DNA of 33,869 nt from Lachnospiraceae bacterium (GCA_011959925.1 BLMD01000392.1:1-33869), one strand, 5' to 3'; shown: positions 1-8,617, counted from the first letter of the stretch. Numbers and translations are program-made. Notes: generated by a model not told the origin, from the sequence alone.

Positions 1-52
1 ACGGTGGTGTGGGAGGTCGGTAGATAAAATAATTATCTACCTCCTACCCGAT
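1..52 (+). mobile_element. 3' end of a group II intron (domain VI), 5' part outside window
   Basis: The first ~52 bases fold like group II intron domain VI. GTGGGAGG pairs with CCTCCTAC (with one G-T pair), and an upper stem TAGATAA/TTATCTA closes an AATAA loop. An adenosine at 46 lies seven bases from a terminal ...CCGAT, the usual place of the branch-point A, and group II introns commonly end in A-pyrimidine. The orientation matches the ABC gene that follows, so splicing in the sense direction is possible. Domains I-V and any intron-encoded reverse transcriptase would lie left of the window. Assignment is by structure and remembered similarity only. Confidence 0.65.
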
Positions 53-268
53 TGTCAGAATGTTCCTGCTACTAACTTATACCCGCCGACCGGGAACCTG
101 GATTCTAAGAACAGCCAGGAGGTCATCACCCTCTTGAAATCCATGTCGGCCAAGTACAGGCAGACAATCCTGATGATCACCCACAATGAGAACCATGCGG
201 ACGCAACAGACCGGGTACTGCGCATGACGGACGGCAGGCTGAAGGATCTGGGGGTGGCGGCGAGATGA
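53..268 (+). pseudogene. ABC transporter ATPase, C-terminal fragment, intron-interrupted and lacking Walker B acidic residues
   Basis: The frame carries the end of a MacB/LolD-type ATP-binding subunit: PTGNLDSKNS (D-loop), then LLKSM...QTILMITHNE (H-loop His) and ...VLRMTDGRL. It stops with TGA at 266-268, sharing ATGA with the following permease, so the two formed one operon. Upstream of PTGNLD the frame reads ...PATNLYPPTGNLD, where this family normally has ...ADEPTGNLD. The Walker B Asp and catalytic Glu are therefore missing, apparently by a small deletion. The gene is also split by the intron-like sequence ending at ~52. Even if spliced, the ATPase would probably be inactive. The 5' part lies outside the window. 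Confidence 0.7.
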
Positions 269-2589
269 GAAGTTATCTTGGGCTGATACCCCAGTATGAA
301 AAGGTTCACCGCAAAAACAACCGGATTTCTGTATTGTGCATCATGCTTTCGGTATGCCTTGTAACGGCGATTTTCAGTATGGCGGACATGGCGATGCGTT
401 CCCAGAAAAATTATTTTATTAAATCCAATGGCGAATACCATGCGGCGCTCCATGATGTGGAGGCGGAGACGGCAGAACTGGTATCGGCAAGGGTTGACGT
501 GGCTTTATCAGGATGGGTCTACCAGGGCAGTACGGGAAGGTTATCCGGCAAAGCCGTCAGTTTTGTGGGGGCAAATGAAGAAACCATGGAATCCCTGACT
601 GAAATGGATATGACGGCCGGGGCATACCCTTCCCTGCCGAATGAGGCGTTGCTGAATGAAAACGCCATGGGGCAGCTGGGTCTGTCCATTGGCGATTATG
701 TGACGGTTACGGTTCCGGACGGCTCACAAAAACAGTACCGGATTACCGGAACCCTTGCGGATATGGGTTCCATGCTGAAAGCGGATATCTGTGGGATGGT
801 GCTTTGCAAAGAGGGCTTCCTTGCCATTGCAGATGAAAATGCGGCAGACGGCACCACCTACCGCATCCAGTTTAAGAGAGGCGCCCATATTCAGGAGGCC
901 ATAAAGGAAATCAAGAGCCGGTTTGGCCTTTCTGACGGCCAGATCTCAGAAAATACCGCTTTGTTGGGTCTGATGGGACAAAGTGAGAGCAATATCATGC
1001 AGGCTCTCTATCTGATCGCGGCGATCCTGGTTTTCCTTGTTTTGATTGCGGGAACGGTGATGATCTCCGCAAGCTTTAACACCAATGTGTTGGAGAGGAC
1101 ACAGTTTTATGGGCTGCTGCGCTGTCTTGGGGCATCCAGGAAACAGGTAAAGCATTTTGTGATCCTGCAGGGGCTCCGGCAGAGCGCAAAGGGCGTTCCC
1201 ATTGGTCTGCTGGCGGGCCAGGCTGTGACATGGGCAGCCTGTCTGTTACTGGGATCCATCAGCGGAGACCGGTTTTCAGAGGTCCCGTTATTTGAATTCA
1301 GTATCGCCGGCATATTGGCAGGGATTGTGGTGGGCTTTCTGATTGTCCTCCTATCTTCCCTTTCCCCGGCGAAAAAAGCCTCCAGGGTTTCGCCTGTCAC
1401 GGCAATCAGCGGAGGCTCCCATCTGACGCAGAATAAGCGTGCGGCGAATACAAAGCTGTTCCATGTGGAAACAGGCATGGGCATGTTCCATGCGTTGTCC
1501 GGAAAAAAGAATTTATTCCTGATGACCTGTTCCTTTGCCATCAGCATCATGCTTTTCCTTGCTTTCCAGGTTCTGGTCGTCTTCCTGGGCCAGGGTATGC
1601 CTGCATTAGCCCCGTGGGCGGGGGATGTATCTGTGACAGCCGCTGCAGGGCTGGAAACTTCTGTAATAGAAGAAATCGAAGCTGTCAATGGTGTGAAGCG
1701 TGCTTTTGGCAGAATGGAATACGGCGGATTATCTGTTTCTTCCGATACTGAGAGCGGAACGGCTACACTGGTTTCCTATGAAGAAAATCAGTTCAAATGG
1801 GCAAAAAAGGAACTGAACGGGGGAAATATCAATGCGGTTTCGGGAGGAGACGGGGATATCTTAGTGTCCTACCGGGATGGCATGCAATGGAAGGCCGGGG
1901 ACACCGTGACGCTCCATACGCCTTTGGGGGAGAAACAGGTGAGGATTGCGGGAATCCTTTCTTCTGCAAATGCATCAAGTGAAGCCGGAAGCCTTGGATA
2001 CATCATATGCGCAGAACAGCTATTTACAGAGAGCATCGGTGCGGCAAGTTATACGGCTGTGGATATACAGCTTGCAGGCAGCAGCACGGATGAGACGGTA
2101 TCGGCAATACGGAGCCTGTTTCCATCTGATGTCTCCATTGCAGATAAACGGCTGTCAAATTCGGAATCCCAGAGTTCCTACTATACAGGTGCAGTGTTTA
2201 TTTATGGGTTCCTGCTTATCATTGCGCTGATCACCGTATTCAATATCTTTAACAGTATGAATGCCAGTGTGGCGGCAAGGACCAGACAGTATGGCGTAAT
2301 GCGCTCCATTGGGATGGGAGCCGGGCAGCTCTACAAGATGATTGCTGCAGAGGCAGCCACCTATGCAGTATTGGGATGTGTCACCGGTTGCGTCTTGGGC
2401 CTGCCGTTGAATAAGATGATGTTTCAGTTTCTGATTGCAGATAAATGGGGAACAACCTGGCAGCTTCCGGTTGCCTCTCTGCTGCTGATCGTCATGTTAT
2501 GTTTTGGATCTGCGGCGTTGGCGATTCGGCGGCCAATCAAAAGAATCGGGCAATTGTCCATTGTGGATACCATAAAGCTGCAGCAGTGA
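265..2589 (+). CDS. FtsX-like ABC transporter permease (774 aa)
   Basis: Large permease of the MacB/FtsX type. A first membrane helix at ~20-42 is followed by an extracytoplasmic domain of about 200 residues. A three-helix FtsX block follows (~245-272, ~305-330, ~342-366), then a helix at ~420-445, a second outer domain (~450-640) and a second FtsX block (~648-672, ~700-722, ~740-765). The repeated motifs 'ERTQFYGLLRCLGASRKQV' and 'ARTRQYGVMRSIGMGAGQL' are the coupling segments typical of both FtsX halves. The start ATG overlaps the stop of the ATPase fragment (ATGA), so translation was coupled to it. Such permeases usually export or detach peptides and lipids, often antimicrobial peptides. 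With its partner ATPase damaged, this one may be an orphan or may use another ATPase. Confidence 0.88.
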   Translation: MRSYLGLIPQYEKVHRKNNRISVLCIMLSVCLVTAIFSMADMAMRSQKNYFIKSNGEYHAALHDVEAETAELVSARVDVALSGWVYQGSTGRLSGKAVSFVGANEETMESLTEMDMTAGAYPSLPNEALLNENAMGQLGLSIGDYVTVTVPDGSQKQYRITGTLADMGSMLKADICGMVLCKEGFLAIADENAADGTTYRIQFKRGAHIQEAIKEIKSRFGLSDGQISENTALLGLMGQSESNIMQALYLIAAILVFLVLIAGTVMISASFNTNVLERTQFYGLLRCLGASRKQVKHFVILQGLRQSAKGVPIGLLAGQAVTWAACLLLGSISGDRFSEVPLFEFSIAGILAGIVVGFLIVLLSSLSPAKKASRVSPVTAISGGSHLTQNKRAANTKLFHVETGMGMFHALSGKKNLFLMTCSFAISIMLFLAFQVLVVFLGQGMPALAPWAGDVSVTAAAGLETSVIEEIEAVNGVKRAFGRMEYGGLSVSSDTESGTATLVSYEENQFKWAKKELNGGNINAVSGGDGDILVSYRDGMQWKAGDTVTLHTPLGEKQVRIAGILSSANASSEAGSLGYIICAEQLFTESIGAASYTAVDIQLAGSSTDETVSAIRSLFPSDVSIADKRLSNSESQSSYYTGAVFIYGFLLIIALITVFNIFNSMNASVAARTRQYGVMRSIGMGAGQLYKMIAAEAATYAVLGCVTGCVLGLPLNKMMFQFLIADKWGTTWQLPVASLLLIVMLCFGSAALAIRRPIKRIGQLSIVDTIKLQQ

Positions 2590-2614
2590 CACATGGATAC
2601 TGACAAAAAATTTT

Positions 2615-2682
2615 GAAATGTCCGAGCTTTGTAACAATTCAGGCTGTTTTTAAGCTGATCGGATGATAGGCTCGGACATTTC
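2615..2682. repeat. 13-bp perfect inverted repeat with a 42-bp loop
   Basis: GAAATGTCCGAGC (2615-2627) is exactly mirrored by GCTCGGACATTTC (2670-2682), just after the FtsX permease stop. The loop is long and no clear T-run follows on the plus strand; on the minus strand the left arm runs into CAAAATTTTTTG. It could act as a weak terminator or be a scar or the ends of a small element. I do not recognise it. Confidence 0.55.
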
Positions 2683-2989
2683 TGTGACAGTTTAGTTTTA
2701 CAATGTCCTTACCATAAAAAATGGTATGGGGATTTAAGGGAGAACCACCTGGCAATAGGGTGATAAGAATAATCCTCATGTATAAGATGGAGGGATGCGT
2801 ATAGAGGAAAATAAGAAATCTTCTTCTCCTTATTGCATATCTGGATATTCCCAATATGCAGTTCCCTACAACAAAATAAAATCATATCGGCGTCATGGAT
2901 CGCAAAAGGCGGTGCGCAATCACAAAGCTGTAATCCCTGCGAGGTAACAGAGGGACTTATTCCTCTATTTTTCTTTTGCCCAGATATTT
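2683..2989. other. Non-coding or decayed stretch
   Basis: About 300 bases between the inverted repeat and the next gene remnant. I see no ribosome binding site with a convincing frame, no RNA gene and no strong hairpin. The mixed composition fits a patchwork of degraded mobile DNA. Confidence 0.4.
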
Positions 2990-3135
2990 TTATTTAAAGT
3001 GATTGAATAGTGCGAGCGCATCTGATATAAGTTTGGTCATTTCTTCCGGCGTCTTTTTATCATAAAGCTCAAGCCATAGGCGGATAATATTATAGTGTTC
3101 GACACGGATTGTCATTAAAAAGACCTGTTCGACTT
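2990..3135 (-). pseudogene. Remnant resembling the C-terminus of a TetR-family regulator
   Basis: On the minus strand the frame ends ...FLMTIRVEHYNIIRLWLELY followed by KTPEEMTKLISDAL. This resembles the last helix pair of TetR/AcrR regulators, where a 'W...G...TPEEMA..I..L' tail is usual. There is no N-terminal helix-turn-helix. Upstream of ~3135 the sequence changes into an unrelated open frame read on the other strand, so the gene appears cut by recombination. Similarity is judged by eye and is modest. Confidence 0.4.
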
Positions 3136-3150
3136 CCTTGCTTCCAGAAA

Positions 3151-3342
3151 ATGGATGTTCCCATATGCGGTCACGCCTGTGCGCCAGATGATTATGACGG
3201 CTATTATGATGATATTCTGCCAATGAATGAAGGAAGGCAGCGGGAGGGGATCGACCCTTCAATCGTCAAACAGATAGCAGCGCTGCTCGGTTGCCTTGTG
3301 GTAGTGATAGGGCTCTGCATTGCCCTAATGTACCTGTTGTAA
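3151..3342 (+). pseudogene. Small C-terminal membrane-anchor fragment, mobile-element type
   Basis: The frame from ATG 3151 reads MDVPICGHACAPDDYDGYYD, then an acidic linker ending GIDPSIVKQI, and a single hydrophobic helix (~42-63) before TAA. It has the look of a zinc-ribbon plus tail anchor. I recall similar tails in proteins of clostridial conjugative elements but cannot name the family. No ribosome binding site precedes it, and its left edge abuts the TetR-like remnant, so it is probably a broken gene end and not a complete gene. Confidence 0.4.
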
Positions 3343-3393
3343 TTATCTTTGGCGTACCGTGTAATGTAAGTAAAAAGACAAGAGGTGACAGAG

Positions 3394-3537
3394 ATGATTT
3401 ACATATCCAAAGGGATTGCCGGGAAAGGTTCGAAAATAGAGCTGGTACAAGCAGCAAGGGGCAGTCAGGAGGTGCATCTTTCAGATAAGGAAGCAAAATT
3501 ATGGCTGAGAGGCCGGTTTTTTTGCAGTAGAAAGTGA
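3394..3537 (+). CDS. Short hypothetical protein (47 aa), possibly truncated
   Basis: ATG 3394 is preceded by AGAGGTGACAG, a usable ribosome binding site. The product starts MIYISKGIAGKGSKIELVQA and continues with LSDKEAKLWLRGRF, a pattern like the start of small regulatory proteins found in conjugative elements. It stops after 47 codons at TGA 3535-3537. It may be the N-terminal piece of a longer gene that lost its end. The family is not recognised. Confidence 0.4.
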   Translation: MIYISKGIAGKGSKIELVQAARGSQEVHLSDKEAKLWLRGRFFCSRK

Positions 3538-3674
3538 TTCCTGCCGTCCGTATGCAATGCTGTTGATAGCAGTGGGAATAACGGGTATAATTAGTAATCG
3601 CCTGGCATGAAATTGTCGAAAATCTGTCTTTTATCGGCTACAATAAAGGGATTCACTGATAAGGAGCATTGCCT

Positions 3675-4346
3675 ATGAAATACAAGATACTGATTATTGA
3701 TGATGAAGAAATGATATTATCCATGATGGAAAAATGTTTAGGAGAAGAATTTTCCGTATATACGGCGGAAAATGCAAAAAAAGCGTTAGAACTATTAAAC
3801 GTAATACCAGATATTATATTGTTGGATATCAATATGCCAGAAATGGACGGATTGGAATTGTGCCAGCTTATTAGGGGGCATATATCCTGCCCGATTATTT
3901 TTTTGACAGCACGGGTAACGGAACGGGATGTGATAAAGGGGCTGTCTGTCGGCGGGGATGATTATATTACGAAACCTTTTCGCATGGATGAATTATTGGC
4001 AAGAATTTCGGCACACCTTCGGCGTGAAGAAAGAAAAGGCACAGCAGAAAATCTAAGGTTTGATGAAGAATTGATGATTGATTACAATAGCCGAACGGTA
4101 TTTTATGGTAAGGAACAGTTAGACTTCTCAAATAAAGAATTTGAGATTATCCGTTTTCTTTCCCAAAATGCAGGCATGGTTTTTGACAGGGAAACCATCT
4201 ATGAAAAACTTTGGGGATATCATGGCGAGGGCGATAGCATTGTAGTAAAAGAACATATCCGAAAGATACGGAATAAGCTGTCAGTTTATACGGATAAAAA
4301 CTATATTGAAACAGTATGGGGAGTTGGTTATAAATGGGCAAAATAA
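3675..4346 (+). CDS. OmpR/PhoB-family response regulator
   Basis: The 223-residue protein has a receiver domain (1-~115) with acidic pair D9-D10, phospho-acceptor D51 in LLDINMPEMDG, T78 and K100 in DYITKPF. A C-terminal winged helix follows (~130-223; LSxKEFEIIRFL-type start and YIETVWGVGYKW end). ATG 3675 is chosen over an in-frame TTG at 3669 because AAGGAG (3661-3666) is 8 bases from the ATG but only 2 from the TTG. The kinase gene overlaps its 3' end by 13 bases. It probably controls the ABC genes at 5584-8483, the usual arrangement for peptide-sensing or lantibiotic-immunity modules of Firmicutes. The sequence is AT-rich compared with the genes right of 17 kb. Confidence 0.92.
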   Translation: MKYKILIIDDEEMILSMMEKCLGEEFSVYTAENAKKALELLNVIPDIILLDINMPEMDGLELCQLIRGHISCPIIFLTARVTERDVIKGLSVGGDDYITKPFRMDELLARISAHLRREERKGTAENLRFDEELMIDYNSRTVFYGKEQLDFSNKEFEIIRFLSQNAGMVFDRETIYEKLWGYHGEGDSIVVKEHIRKIRNKLSVYTDKNYIETVWGVGYKWAK

Positions 4347-5512
4347 AAACAAGGCCGCTCAAAACATCTATGGCAGGTACTTTTTTCATTACGATATGTG
4401 TGACTGCCCTGTTATCGTCTGTCACTATCCTTGCGGCAAACCAAGTGCAGCATGAAATATTAAAGAAACGGTATATGACGATAAATTCCCCTGATTTTCA
4501 GGTGGATGAGAACACAGGCAATTATATTTTGGATATTGATAACAACAATATCACATGGCAGCCTTTAAGCAGGTGGGATACTGTCGTCTATTATGGCTCT
4601 TACGCTGCTATGGTTGGTCTGCCTGTTTTTTATATTGCTGTCGGGATTGGGGCGGCTGCGGCGGTATATTACCGAAAGAAGCTTCGGGAGCCTATCACAC
4701 AGCTACAGAATGGCGTAGAAAGAATACAGGAGGATAATCTTGACTTTCACATTGAATATGACAGTGATGATGAGTTAGGGCGGTTATGCTGTTCTATGGA
4801 AAAAATGCGCAGGGAGCTTCGGCAAAAACACAAAGCGTTGTGGGAATCCTTAGAACAAAGGAAATTATTGAATGCTTCGGTATCCCATGATTTAAGAACG
4901 CCGATTACCGTCCTCAAAGGATATTTAGACTATTTAGAGAAAAATATCCCACAGGATAAGCTTACGGAAGATATGCTTTTCGATACGGTATCATCTATGC
5001 AGGGAGCGGTAAACCGTTTGGAGCTATATGTGGAGAGCGTTCGGGATATTGAGAAGATTGAAAATATTGAAATTGAAAAACGGTCTGAAAATGGGAAGCT
5101 ATTATGGAATGAATTAAGAAGTAATGTGCGGCAGCTTGCGGGAAATAAAGAAATCATTCTTTCAAACGATATTACAGTGGACAAAATTCAAATAGATAAG
5201 GGTGTGTTTTTTCGGATTTTAGAAAATCTCCTGCAGAACGCATTAAGATATGCAGAAAAACAAGTAAGCATAAATCTTTCACGCGAAAAAGATTTTCTCA
5301 CTCTTACCGTAAAGGACGATGGGAAAGGTTTTTCAGCGGCAGATTTGGAAAAAGCAACTACTGTATTTTACAGTAATGATAAGGAAAAACAGCATTTTGG
5401 GATAGGACTGAGCGTATGTAAGATACTTTGTGAAAAACATGGCGGTTTATTGTATGTCGGAAATCAGAAAGAAAAGGGGGCATGTGTAACCGCCAAATTG
5501 AAAATTTTTTAA
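4334..5512 (+). CDS. Sensor histidine kinase (392 aa)
   Basis: Membrane sensor with two helices (~14-35 and ~92-113) around a short outer loop of about 55 residues, then a HAMP linker (~114-165). The HisKA dimerisation helix carries the phospho-acceptor in SVSHDLRTP (H185). The ATPase domain shows the N box (LLQNALRYA, N302), G1 (DDGKGF) and G2 (HFGIGLSV). The short outer loop suits kinases that sense signals in the membrane or through a transporter. Its start lies inside the response regulator gene, so the pair is translationally coupled. The cognate partner is almost certainly the regulator at 3675. Confidence 0.92.
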   Translation: MGKIKTRPLKTSMAGTFFITICVTALLSSVTILAANQVQHEILKKRYMTINSPDFQVDENTGNYILDIDNNNITWQPLSRWDTVVYYGSYAAMVGLPVFYIAVGIGAAAAVYYRKKLREPITQLQNGVERIQEDNLDFHIEYDSDDELGRLCCSMEKMRRELRQKHKALWESLEQRKLLNASVSHDLRTPITVLKGYLDYLEKNIPQDKLTEDMLFDTVSSMQGAVNRLELYVESVRDIEKIENIEIEKRSENGKLLWNELRSNVRQLAGNKEIILSNDITVDKIQIDKGVFFRILENLLQNALRYAEKQVSINLSREKDFLTLTVKDDGKGFSAADLEKATTVFYSNDKEKQHFGIGLSVCKILCEKHGGLLYVGNQKEKGACVTAKLKIF

Positions 5513-5583
5513 TATCCTTTTCGGAAAATTGGCTTTTCTATTATAAAATCTCCTTACAACACAGATAGGAGGTTTTTGTATTT

Positions 5584-6516
5584 ATGGAAATTCGAAAGGA
5601 TACCTTTATACCCAGCCGGGCACACGTGCCATACGGCAAAAACAATGAAATTGAAATAAGAAATCTTTCCAAAAACTATGGAAAAAAGACAGCCCTTGAA
5701 CATGTATCTGTTACGATCCATTCTGGAATGTACGGGCTTCTTGGGCCAAATGGCGGAGGAAAAACAAGCCTAATGAGAATTTTGGCGACGCTTTCGGAAG
5801 CGTCAGGCGGGGAAATCAGTATGAATGGTATCCCAATCAAAGAAACTGGTAACATACGGGAAATCGTAGGTTATCTCCCGCAGGATTTTTCTTTTTACAG
5901 AGGTATGAGTGTTTATGGCGCAATGGATTACCTTGGGCTGCTGTCGGAAATTCCAGATAAAATCCGAAGAGAAAGAATATTGGCATTACTTGAACAGGTA
6001 AATCTAAAAGAAGATATGAGGACGAAAGTAAAGGCTTTATCGGGTGGGATGAAAAGACGGCTGGGGATTGCCCAGGCACTGTTACATAACCCGCAAATCC
6101 TTATTGTTGACGAACCGACAGCAGGGCTTGACCCAGAGGAACGTATTCGTTTCCGTAATCTGTTAAGTGAATTTGCAGAAGACAGGATCGTGATTCTTTC
6201 CACCCATATTTCTTCGGATGTGGAATCGTGTTGTGAAAATATAGGAGTATTGAACAATGGGAAAATGATATGGAATGGCAGCACAAAAGAACTGGCGGGA
6301 CAGGCAGAGGGAAAAGTTTATCTTATTTCAGCGGCAAAAAAGCAAGATAAACAGATCAAGGAAAAGTATGCTGTCTTAAATATCATTTCTTCACAGTCAG
6401 GCACACAGTACAGGGTATTGTCAGACGTGGAGCCAGAAGAAAAATATATGCTTCAACCCCCCTACGTTGGAAGATGGGTATATGTATCTGTTAAGCCAGA
6501 CTTAAGGGAGGGATAG
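5584..6516 (+). CDS. ABC transporter ATP-binding protein (310 aa)
   Basis: Complete nucleotide-binding subunit. Walker A GPNGGGKTS at 54-62 has Gly where most relatives have Ala or Ser. The Q-loop is at Q100, the signature LSGGMKRRLG at 152-161, Walker B ILIVDEPTAGLD at 172-183 and the H-loop His at 208. A C-terminal extension of ~90 residues resembles that of bacitracin/lantibiotic-type exporters. ATG 5584 follows AGGAGG. A 71-base gap separates it from the kinase gene, with a TATAAA-like -10 near 5542, so it may have its own regulated promoter. The two following membrane proteins are its likely permeases. The substrate is unknown; antimicrobial-peptide export or immunity is an inference from context. 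Confidence 0.9.
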   Translation: MEIRKDTFIPSRAHVPYGKNNEIEIRNLSKNYGKKTALEHVSVTIHSGMYGLLGPNGGGKTSLMRILATLSEASGGEISMNGIPIKETGNIREIVGYLPQDFSFYRGMSVYGAMDYLGLLSEIPDKIRRERILALLEQVNLKEDMRTKVKALSGGMKRRLGIAQALLHNPQILIVDEPTAGLDPEERIRFRNLLSEFAEDRIVILSTHISSDVESCCENIGVLNNGKMIWNGSTKELAGQAEGKVYLISAAKKQDKQIKEKYAVLNIISSQSGTQYRVLSDVEPEEKYMLQPPYVGRWVYVSVKPDLREG

Positions 6517-6520
6517 AACG

Positions 6521-7915
6521 ATGAAGTTATATTTGAAAGAGTGTAAAAAGATTGCAGAAAGCGTGATTTATTATTTCTTTATCGCTATTTTGGTTTTTAG
6601 CTGGTTCCAGAATTTTCGGGGAGTGACTAAAACAGAAATCAATTGGGAAAAGGGTATTCCCCCGGCAGATATAGGTTTTGAACGCTCATTACTGTCCAAA
6701 CCATCCGAGGAGGATGATTACTTTGGCAGTAAAGTTTCAGAGGATGACCCGGCGGCAATCATGATGGGCGTTACAAGGGCGTTGCTGTCAGAATATGAAA
6801 GCAATCGTTACGCCACATATCCCCTTGGATACTATAAAGCGATTACACTTAGCGATGATGAGCAAAAACGTGTACTTGAAATACTTTGTGAAATAACGGG
6901 ATTGACGGAAGAACAATTAAAAGATTTGCCAGAAGATTATTTTCCGGCAGTCACAGGCACAATTATTTCCTTTGATGCAATGAGTGTTGATGAAAATGGA
7001 AATTTGAATACGGTGATGGGAAACAGGGCAGACACAGAAAGCGGAGATGATAAATATAAGCATTTTGTATCACGGGTCACGTATGAACATTTCAAAGAGC
7101 TAATGCAGGAAATGGAAAATATGATAGGGGAAAACGGTTCACGGTATTCCCCCGAAATGATGATTACCTATTTTGGCATGTCTGAAATGACTTATGAGGA
7201 AGCATGTGAGGAATATAACCAGACAATCAATAAGGATAAAGTGGCGGGCGGTTTTGCACGGTTATTTTGTGATTATATGGGATTGGAACTGGGCTTGTAC
7301 CCTATATTTTTGGTAGTGCTTATATGGATGAAAGACCGCATGGGAAATGCGTCAGAATTGATTTACAGCAAAAAAATATCTTCGGCAAAGCTGGTGGTTT
7401 TGAGATGTTTGGCAAGTATCACTATGGTTCTCCTGCCTGTTTTGCTGTTAAGTTTGGAATCTCTTGTGCCGCTTATATCATTTGGCGCTAAGAAAGGTAT
7501 TTCAGTAGACTATTTTGCGTATATCAAATACATTTTATGGTGGCTTCTGCCAGAGGTCATGGCGGTATCCGCAATCGGAATATTTTTCACTTTGCTCACA
7601 GACTCTCCGATTGCAATTGCCATTCAATTCCTTTGGTGGATGGTTGATAAGGGAGTAACTGGACTGTCAGGGGACACGAAAGCAGCGACTTTCATGATAA
7701 GACACAATACATTGCGTGGCTATGAAATAATACAAGATGAATTTCAAATGATTTGTACGAACAGGCTGCTTATGGCGGGAATCGGTATTCTATTTGTCAT
7801 TCTGTCCATATGGGTTCTTAAGTTTAAGCGGAAAGGAAAAATAAATGCGGCAAATTTCTATCACAGATTTTTTGGACATATGCAGGACAAACTTTCTTTT
7901 GGCAGTAAGAAATAA
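6521..7915 (+). CDS. ABC-type membrane protein with large outer domain (464 aa)
   Basis: Starts 4 bases after the ATPase stop, with GGGAGGG just upstream. One membrane helix (~15-32) is followed by an extracytoplasmic region of about 200 mostly acidic residues, then a C-terminal bundle of about five helices (~248-266, ~290-312, ~335-360, ~366-385, ~408-430). A helix, soluble domain and bundle in this order is seen in ABC-2-like permeases paired with two-component systems in Clostridia. No enzymatic motif is seen. Its last 71 bases overlap the next gene in another frame, which supports tight coupling. The exact family is not recognised. Confidence 0.72.
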   Translation: MKLYLKECKKIAESVIYYFFIAILVFSWFQNFRGVTKTEINWEKGIPPADIGFERSLLSKPSEEDDYFGSKVSEDDPAAIMMGVTRALLSEYESNRYATYPLGYYKAITLSDDEQKRVLEILCEITGLTEEQLKDLPEDYFPAVTGTIISFDAMSVDENGNLNTVMGNRADTESGDDKYKHFVSRVTYEHFKELMQEMENMIGENGSRYSPEMMITYFGMSEMTYEEACEEYNQTINKDKVAGGFARLFCDYMGLELGLYPIFLVVLIWMKDRMGNASELIYSKKISSAKLVVLRCLASITMVLLPVLLLSLESLVPLISFGAKKGISVDYFAYIKYILWWLLPEVMAVSAIGIFFTLLTDSPIAIAIQFLWWMVDKGVTGLSGDTKAATFMIRHNTLRGYEIIQDEFQMICTNRLLMAGIGILFVILSIWVLKFKRKGKINAANFYHRFFGHMQDKLSFGSKK

Positions 7916-8483
7916 CTTATTTTTGGCTATTGTTTATTTGTTGATAATTCCTTTACTAAGGGGGATTGCAAATTTAGATATGGTTCGTTCTGCGGAATGT
8001 TTGGAACAGGCTGTAATACTAACAGGAATATTTCTCATAGCTCCGCTGTCTGCTCCAGAACAGTCTAAGGCAATACAGGACGTAGTTTGCACAAAGAAAA
8101 TTCCTCATTGGAAAATCTTATTGCTGCGGTTCATCATGTCAATGCTGCTGCTAATTCTGATAGTATGCCTGTTCTCTGGAATTATGGTATGGAAAAACTG
8201 TATATTTCCCTTTATGCCTTATGTGGCGGGAACAGTGATAAGCGCAATGGCATTGGGGAGCTTTGGATTTGCAGCAGCCATATTCAGCAATTCTGTTATT
8301 GCAGGTTACTTGGCGTCAATCGGATATTTTCTTTTAAATTCTTTGGGGAATGTATCAGAGGATAGTATTTTCTATTTGTTCTCAATGGGAAAAGGCAATT
8401 ATTCCACAAAGATATGGCTTTTCGGTTTAAGTTTGCTGGTAATTGCAGTAGTTTTTATTTACGAAAGAAGAAAGAGATATTGA
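7845..8483 (+). CDS. Second ABC-type membrane subunit (212 aa)
   Basis: Small polytopic protein with about six hydrophobic segments (~20-42, ~55-72, ~92-118, ~125-150, ~153-172, ~188-207) and a basic C-terminus YERRKRY. Its start lies 71 bases inside the preceding gene, preceded by GGAAAGGAAAA. With the ATPase and the 464-residue protein it would make a heteromeric transporter under the two-component system upstream. No substrate can be assigned. The overlap is long but the frame is open, hydrophobic and ends with the operon, so I take the upstream ATG; a later start is possible. Confidence 0.68.
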   Translation: MRQISITDFLDICRTNFLLAVRNNLFLAIVYLLIIPLLRGIANLDMVRSAECLEQAVILTGIFLIAPLSAPEQSKAIQDVVCTKKIPHWKILLLRFIMSMLLLILIVCLFSGIMVWKNCIFPFMPYVAGTVISAMALGSFGFAAAIFSNSVIAGYLASIGYFLLNSLGNVSEDSIFYLFSMGKGNYSTKIWLFGLSLLVIAVVFIYERRKRY

Positions 8484-8530
8484 TAAAAAATCATTGTGGT
8501 ACTTGCCCACCGAATAAAAAATACGAAATC

Positions 8531-8555
8531 GCCGTTTTCTGCGCCCGGAAACGGC
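8531..8555 (+). terminator. Possible terminator of the two-component/ABC unit
   Basis: GCCGTTTTC (8531-8539) pairs with GGAAACGGC (8547-8555), with one G-T pair, around a 7-base loop. It lies 47 bases after the last ABC gene. The T-run after it is poor (ATTTGCTT), so termination strength is uncertain. Confidence 0.45.
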
Positions 8556-8617
8556 ATTTGCTTAAAAAATGTTTGTTTTAAATACAGCAATTTTTTCAAT
8601 TTATATACCAACAGGGA

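Noticed and set aside
55-453. Long minus-strand ORF over the start of the permease gene
   Set aside because: It is antisense to a clearly coding ABC gene pair, has no recognisable domains and no ribosome binding site.
2639-2854. Minus-strand 71-codon ORF between the permease and the gene remnants
   Set aside because: No ribosome binding site and no protein-like pattern; it crosses the inverted repeat.
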